From contig JADGNM010000011.1 in assembly GCA_017883485.1 (NCBI GenBank), forward strand, positions 1 through 16,262: a stretch of DNA of 16,262 bases, given 5' to 3'. The position numbers and the translations under genes were made by a program. This DNA is from Methanosarcina sp. (GTDB lineage: Archaea; Halobacteriota; Methanosarcinia; Methanosarcinales; Methanosarcinaceae). Shown here in pieces: positions 14,640 to 16,262 of the stretch. Position 1 is the first letter of the stretch. The number at the start of each line of letters is the position of its first letter. The notes beneath the pieces were generated by a model. The model searched no databases. It saw only the letters and a list, made by a program, of their open reading frames with translations, and was not told where the DNA came from.

Positions 14640-15905
14640 TTACAGTGTCCTCAGGACACGGAACCCGAGGTTGAAAATGCGGTAATCGGGATTATCCCAG
14701 TCGCGGAACGCTGATCGAAGGTACCCGGTGCCGAGGTAGTACCAGCAGCCGCCCCGAAGTACTCGGGAAGAGCCGCCTCCACTTTCCCATGCACTCCCAT
14801 CAGAAGGGGCACCAATATAACTGCTATGAAATTTATCCTGGCACCATTCCCAGACATTTCCGTGCATATCATAAAGACCCCAGGGGTTAGGTTTCTTCTG
14901 TCCGACAGGATGAGGTTTGGAACGGGAGTTTTTATTGTTCCATGCATAATCACTCAGTATCGATTCATCATCTCCGAAAGAGTATCTGGTTGTTGTCCCT
15001 GCTCTACAAGCATATTCCCATTCAGCTTCTGAGGGAAGGCGGTATTTATCTGTACCTTCTTTCTGATTGAGTTTTCTAATGAATTCCTGAGCCTCATTCC
15101 AGGTTACCGAATCAACGGGAAGGTTATCGCCTTTAAAACTTGAAGGATTGTCATCCATCACTTCACGCCACTGCTCCTGGGTAACTTCAAACGTGCCCAG
15201 ATAGAATGGTTTTTCAATCGTGAATTTATGGACAGGGCCTTCACGTTCGAGTCTTCTTTTCTCATCTGAAGGCGAACCCATCATAAATTCTCCTGTCGGG
15301 ATCTTTAAGAATTCCATACCGATGGAGTTTGTGTAATTATCTGAATTTTGTGATGACGACGTTTGAGCAGTATTGGCTTTTATCGTTGTTTTAGAGGTAC
15401 TTTCTGCAGTGTTTTCTGAAGAAGTAGTTACAGTAATTGGCTGGCTTCCCTGAGGGCTGTCGTGAGAACCGTTACTCGAAAGAAGAAATATAGCTACGGT
15501 CCCCATAAGAAGGATGCCAAAAATCAGGCTGAAGACGAGAATTCCTTTTCTGGAAGAACTTCCTGGCTTTCCCGGAGGAGCTTTCCTTTCGGCTTCTTCC
15601 TGAGCCCTTCTTTTAATCTCTTCTATATTCTTTGCAGCTTCTTCTTCCTCTTCCTTTTTCCTGAGCAACTTTTCCTCTTCAGCTTTCTTTAAGCGGGCCT
15701 CCTCTTCCTGCTGTCTTCGCAACCTATCCTGTTCTTCCCTTTCCTTTCTGGCTTTCTCTTCTTTTCCAGCTTCGTCTTTCTCCGGAATCAGGTTGGTGCG
15801 CTGGACTGAGCTGTCTTCCGCCTGACTATCAGTCGGGCAGGTCTCATCAGTGCTGCAGAGGTCGAGGAGGTTGCTCCGCTGGATTACGGAATCGTTTATC
15901 GTCAC
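14640..15905 (-). CDS. SUMF1/FGE-like membrane protein, copy B (apparently 5'-truncated)
   Basis: Paralog of the downstream copy A. From a GTG at 15905 the 421 residues begin inside the region equal to residue ~251 of copy A (TINDSVIQRSNLLDLCS). They continue with the second DSSVQRTNL motif, a Glu/Lys/Arg coiled coil (43-108), a transmembrane helix (GILVFSLIFGILLMGTVAIF, 121-140), a Ser/Thr-rich linker (145-190) and the SUMF1-like domain (190-421; MMGS, YRLPSEAEWEYACRAG, DMHGNVWEWCQD, GFRVLRTL). The coiled coil would be cytoplasmic and the SUMF1 domain outside. The FGE catalytic cysteines are missing; Cys387 (GGCW) sits elsewhere. Homology to copy A stops abruptly at ~15915; the frame upstream is open ~100 bases but unrelated, without an SD or ATG. 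The gene may thus have lost its N-terminal module and be a pseudogene. Confidence 0.75.
   Translation of the reverse strand: MTINDSVIQRSNLLDLCSTDETCPTDSQAEDSSVQRTNLIPEKDEAGKEEKARKEREEQDRLRRQQEEEARLKKAEEEKLLRKKEEEEEAAKNIEEIKRRAQEEAERKAPPGKPGSSSRKGILVFSLIFGILLMGTVAIFLLSSNGSHDSPQGSQPITVTTSSENTAESTSKTTIKANTAQTSSSQNSDNYTNSIGMEFLKIPTGEFMMGSPSDEKRRLEREGPVHKFTIEKPFYLGTFEVTQEQWREVMDDNPSSFKGDNLPVDSVTWNEAQEFIRKLNQKEGTDKYRLPSEAEWEYACRAGTTTRYSFGDDESILSDYAWNNKNSRSKPHPVGQKKPNPWGLYDMHGNVWEWCQDKFHSSYIGAPSDGSAWESGGGSSRVLRGGCWYYLGTGYLRSAFRDWDNPDYRIFNLGFRVLRTL
14643..14765 (-). other. Variable-region-like 3' end of copy B
   Basis: Codons 381-421 on this strand. About 14-15% A in the sense strand, with 24 of ~33 codons between GGCW and the end pyrimidine-ending, mostly C. 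The residues between W388 and the RSA.R and GFRVLR anchors differ from copy A at nearly every position, whereas the preceding ~190 residues of the domain are well conserved between the copies. Confidence 0.35.
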
Positions 15906-16262
15906 GTTGATTCTACAATTTCTGTCCTTTAACTGAAGTCTTGCATAATTACACTCAAATGGAAAATTTGCTTGCTGAAAAAGTACTCTCTGAACTTAGT
16001 CGATATATGACTGCTACGCAAACAGGTTTGATGGATGCCGATTTGATCCAATCGTCATCCAACAGCACTAGAGCTTAACGTGCCCATTGCTTAGAGCAAT
16101 TAGCCTAAAAACGCTTATGGCCAAAAAGAACGAATCGTTTCCATACCCCAACTACAAGAGAATCCTTCATTGGTCATCGGTTAAGGCTTCATTCATTTCT
16201 CCGGTTGCTTTTTTGAATCATATCTTCTAATTCTTATTCAAACCATTCCTCTCTAAACCTTT
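15906..16262. other. Unassigned region upstream of copy B
   Basis: 357 bases with no recognised gene. On the plus strand a frame is open from 15911 to the TAA at 16076-16078 (ATG at 15959, 39 codons: MENLLAEKVLSELSRYMTAT and onward). A second short frame, 16117-16230, starts MAKKNESFPYPNYKRILHWS. Neither has an SD or a family I can name; they could be pieces of a decayed gene. The promoter and N-terminal part expected for copy B are not here, which suggests a rearrangement junction at ~15915. Confidence 0.4.
16166..16185. repeat. Copy 2 of the 20-bp dispersed sequence
   Basis: TTCATTGGTCATCGGTTAAG, matching 4521-4540 at 19 of 20 positions in the same orientation, with weaker similarity continuing to the left (TACAAGAG against TACAAAAG). 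The surrounding sequence to the right is unrelated. Confidence 0.5.

Noticed and set aside
12366..15905. True formylglycine-generating enzymes (sulfatase activators)
   Set aside because: The paired catalytic cysteines of FGE are absent in both copies and no sulfatase gene is nearby.

Overview
The window looks like a chromosomal segment of a methanogenic archaeon, most likely Methanosarcina. The supporting signs are an archaeal mre11-rad50 pair, a decayed MEDS (methanogen/methylotroph DcmR sensory) domain, a PRC-barrel remnant, a pentapeptide-repeat protein, AT-rich spacers with archaeal TATA-like boxes, several TTG/GTG starts, and remnants of insertion sequences. This assignment rests on protein family and composition; no rRNA or tRNA is present to confirm it.

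Layout. 1-460 is debris: a possible IS200/IS605 (TnpB-type) right end, a 25-33 codon PRC-barrel scrap and a 118-bp MITE-like inverted-repeat element. 466-1077 (+) is a pentapeptide-repeat protein. It abuts a minus-strand MEDS-domain pseudogene (1079-1359). 1409-4473 (-) is a CheB methylesterase / CheR methyltransferase / PAS fusion of the chemotaxis-like signalling type, split into two frames by an apparent one-base deletion near 3662. 4851-5345 (+) is a badly decayed IS1634-type transposase. 5384-6357 holds two small minus-strand genes, one hypothetical and one coiled-coil. After about 600 bp of AT-rich DNA without a convincing gene come mre11 (7036-8904) and rad50 (8901-12149). These overlap by the 4 bases TTGA and are presumably translationally coupled; together they encode the nuclease/ATPase complex that processes DNA ends.

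The right part (12366-15905, minus strand) carries two paralogous multidomain proteins ending in a SUMF1/formylglycine-generating-enzyme-like (C-type-lectin fold) domain. The first is soluble with a long N-terminal module. The second lacks that module (apparent 5' truncation) but has a transmembrane helix. Both lack the FGE catalytic cysteine pair. Over their last ~40 codons both change abruptly to adenine-poor, GC-rich DNA with mostly NNC/NNT codons, and the two proteins differ almost only at the residues that vary in diversity-generating-retroelement (DGR) target proteins. Both also share a related 3' flank with a potential hairpin. No reverse transcriptase or template repeat lies in the window, so the DGR idea is a hypothesis, but it is the most interesting signal here.

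The window is therefore a mosaic: one conserved housekeeping operon (mre11-rad50) between an accessory signalling gene, IS debris and a putatively variable surface or ligand-binding protein family.
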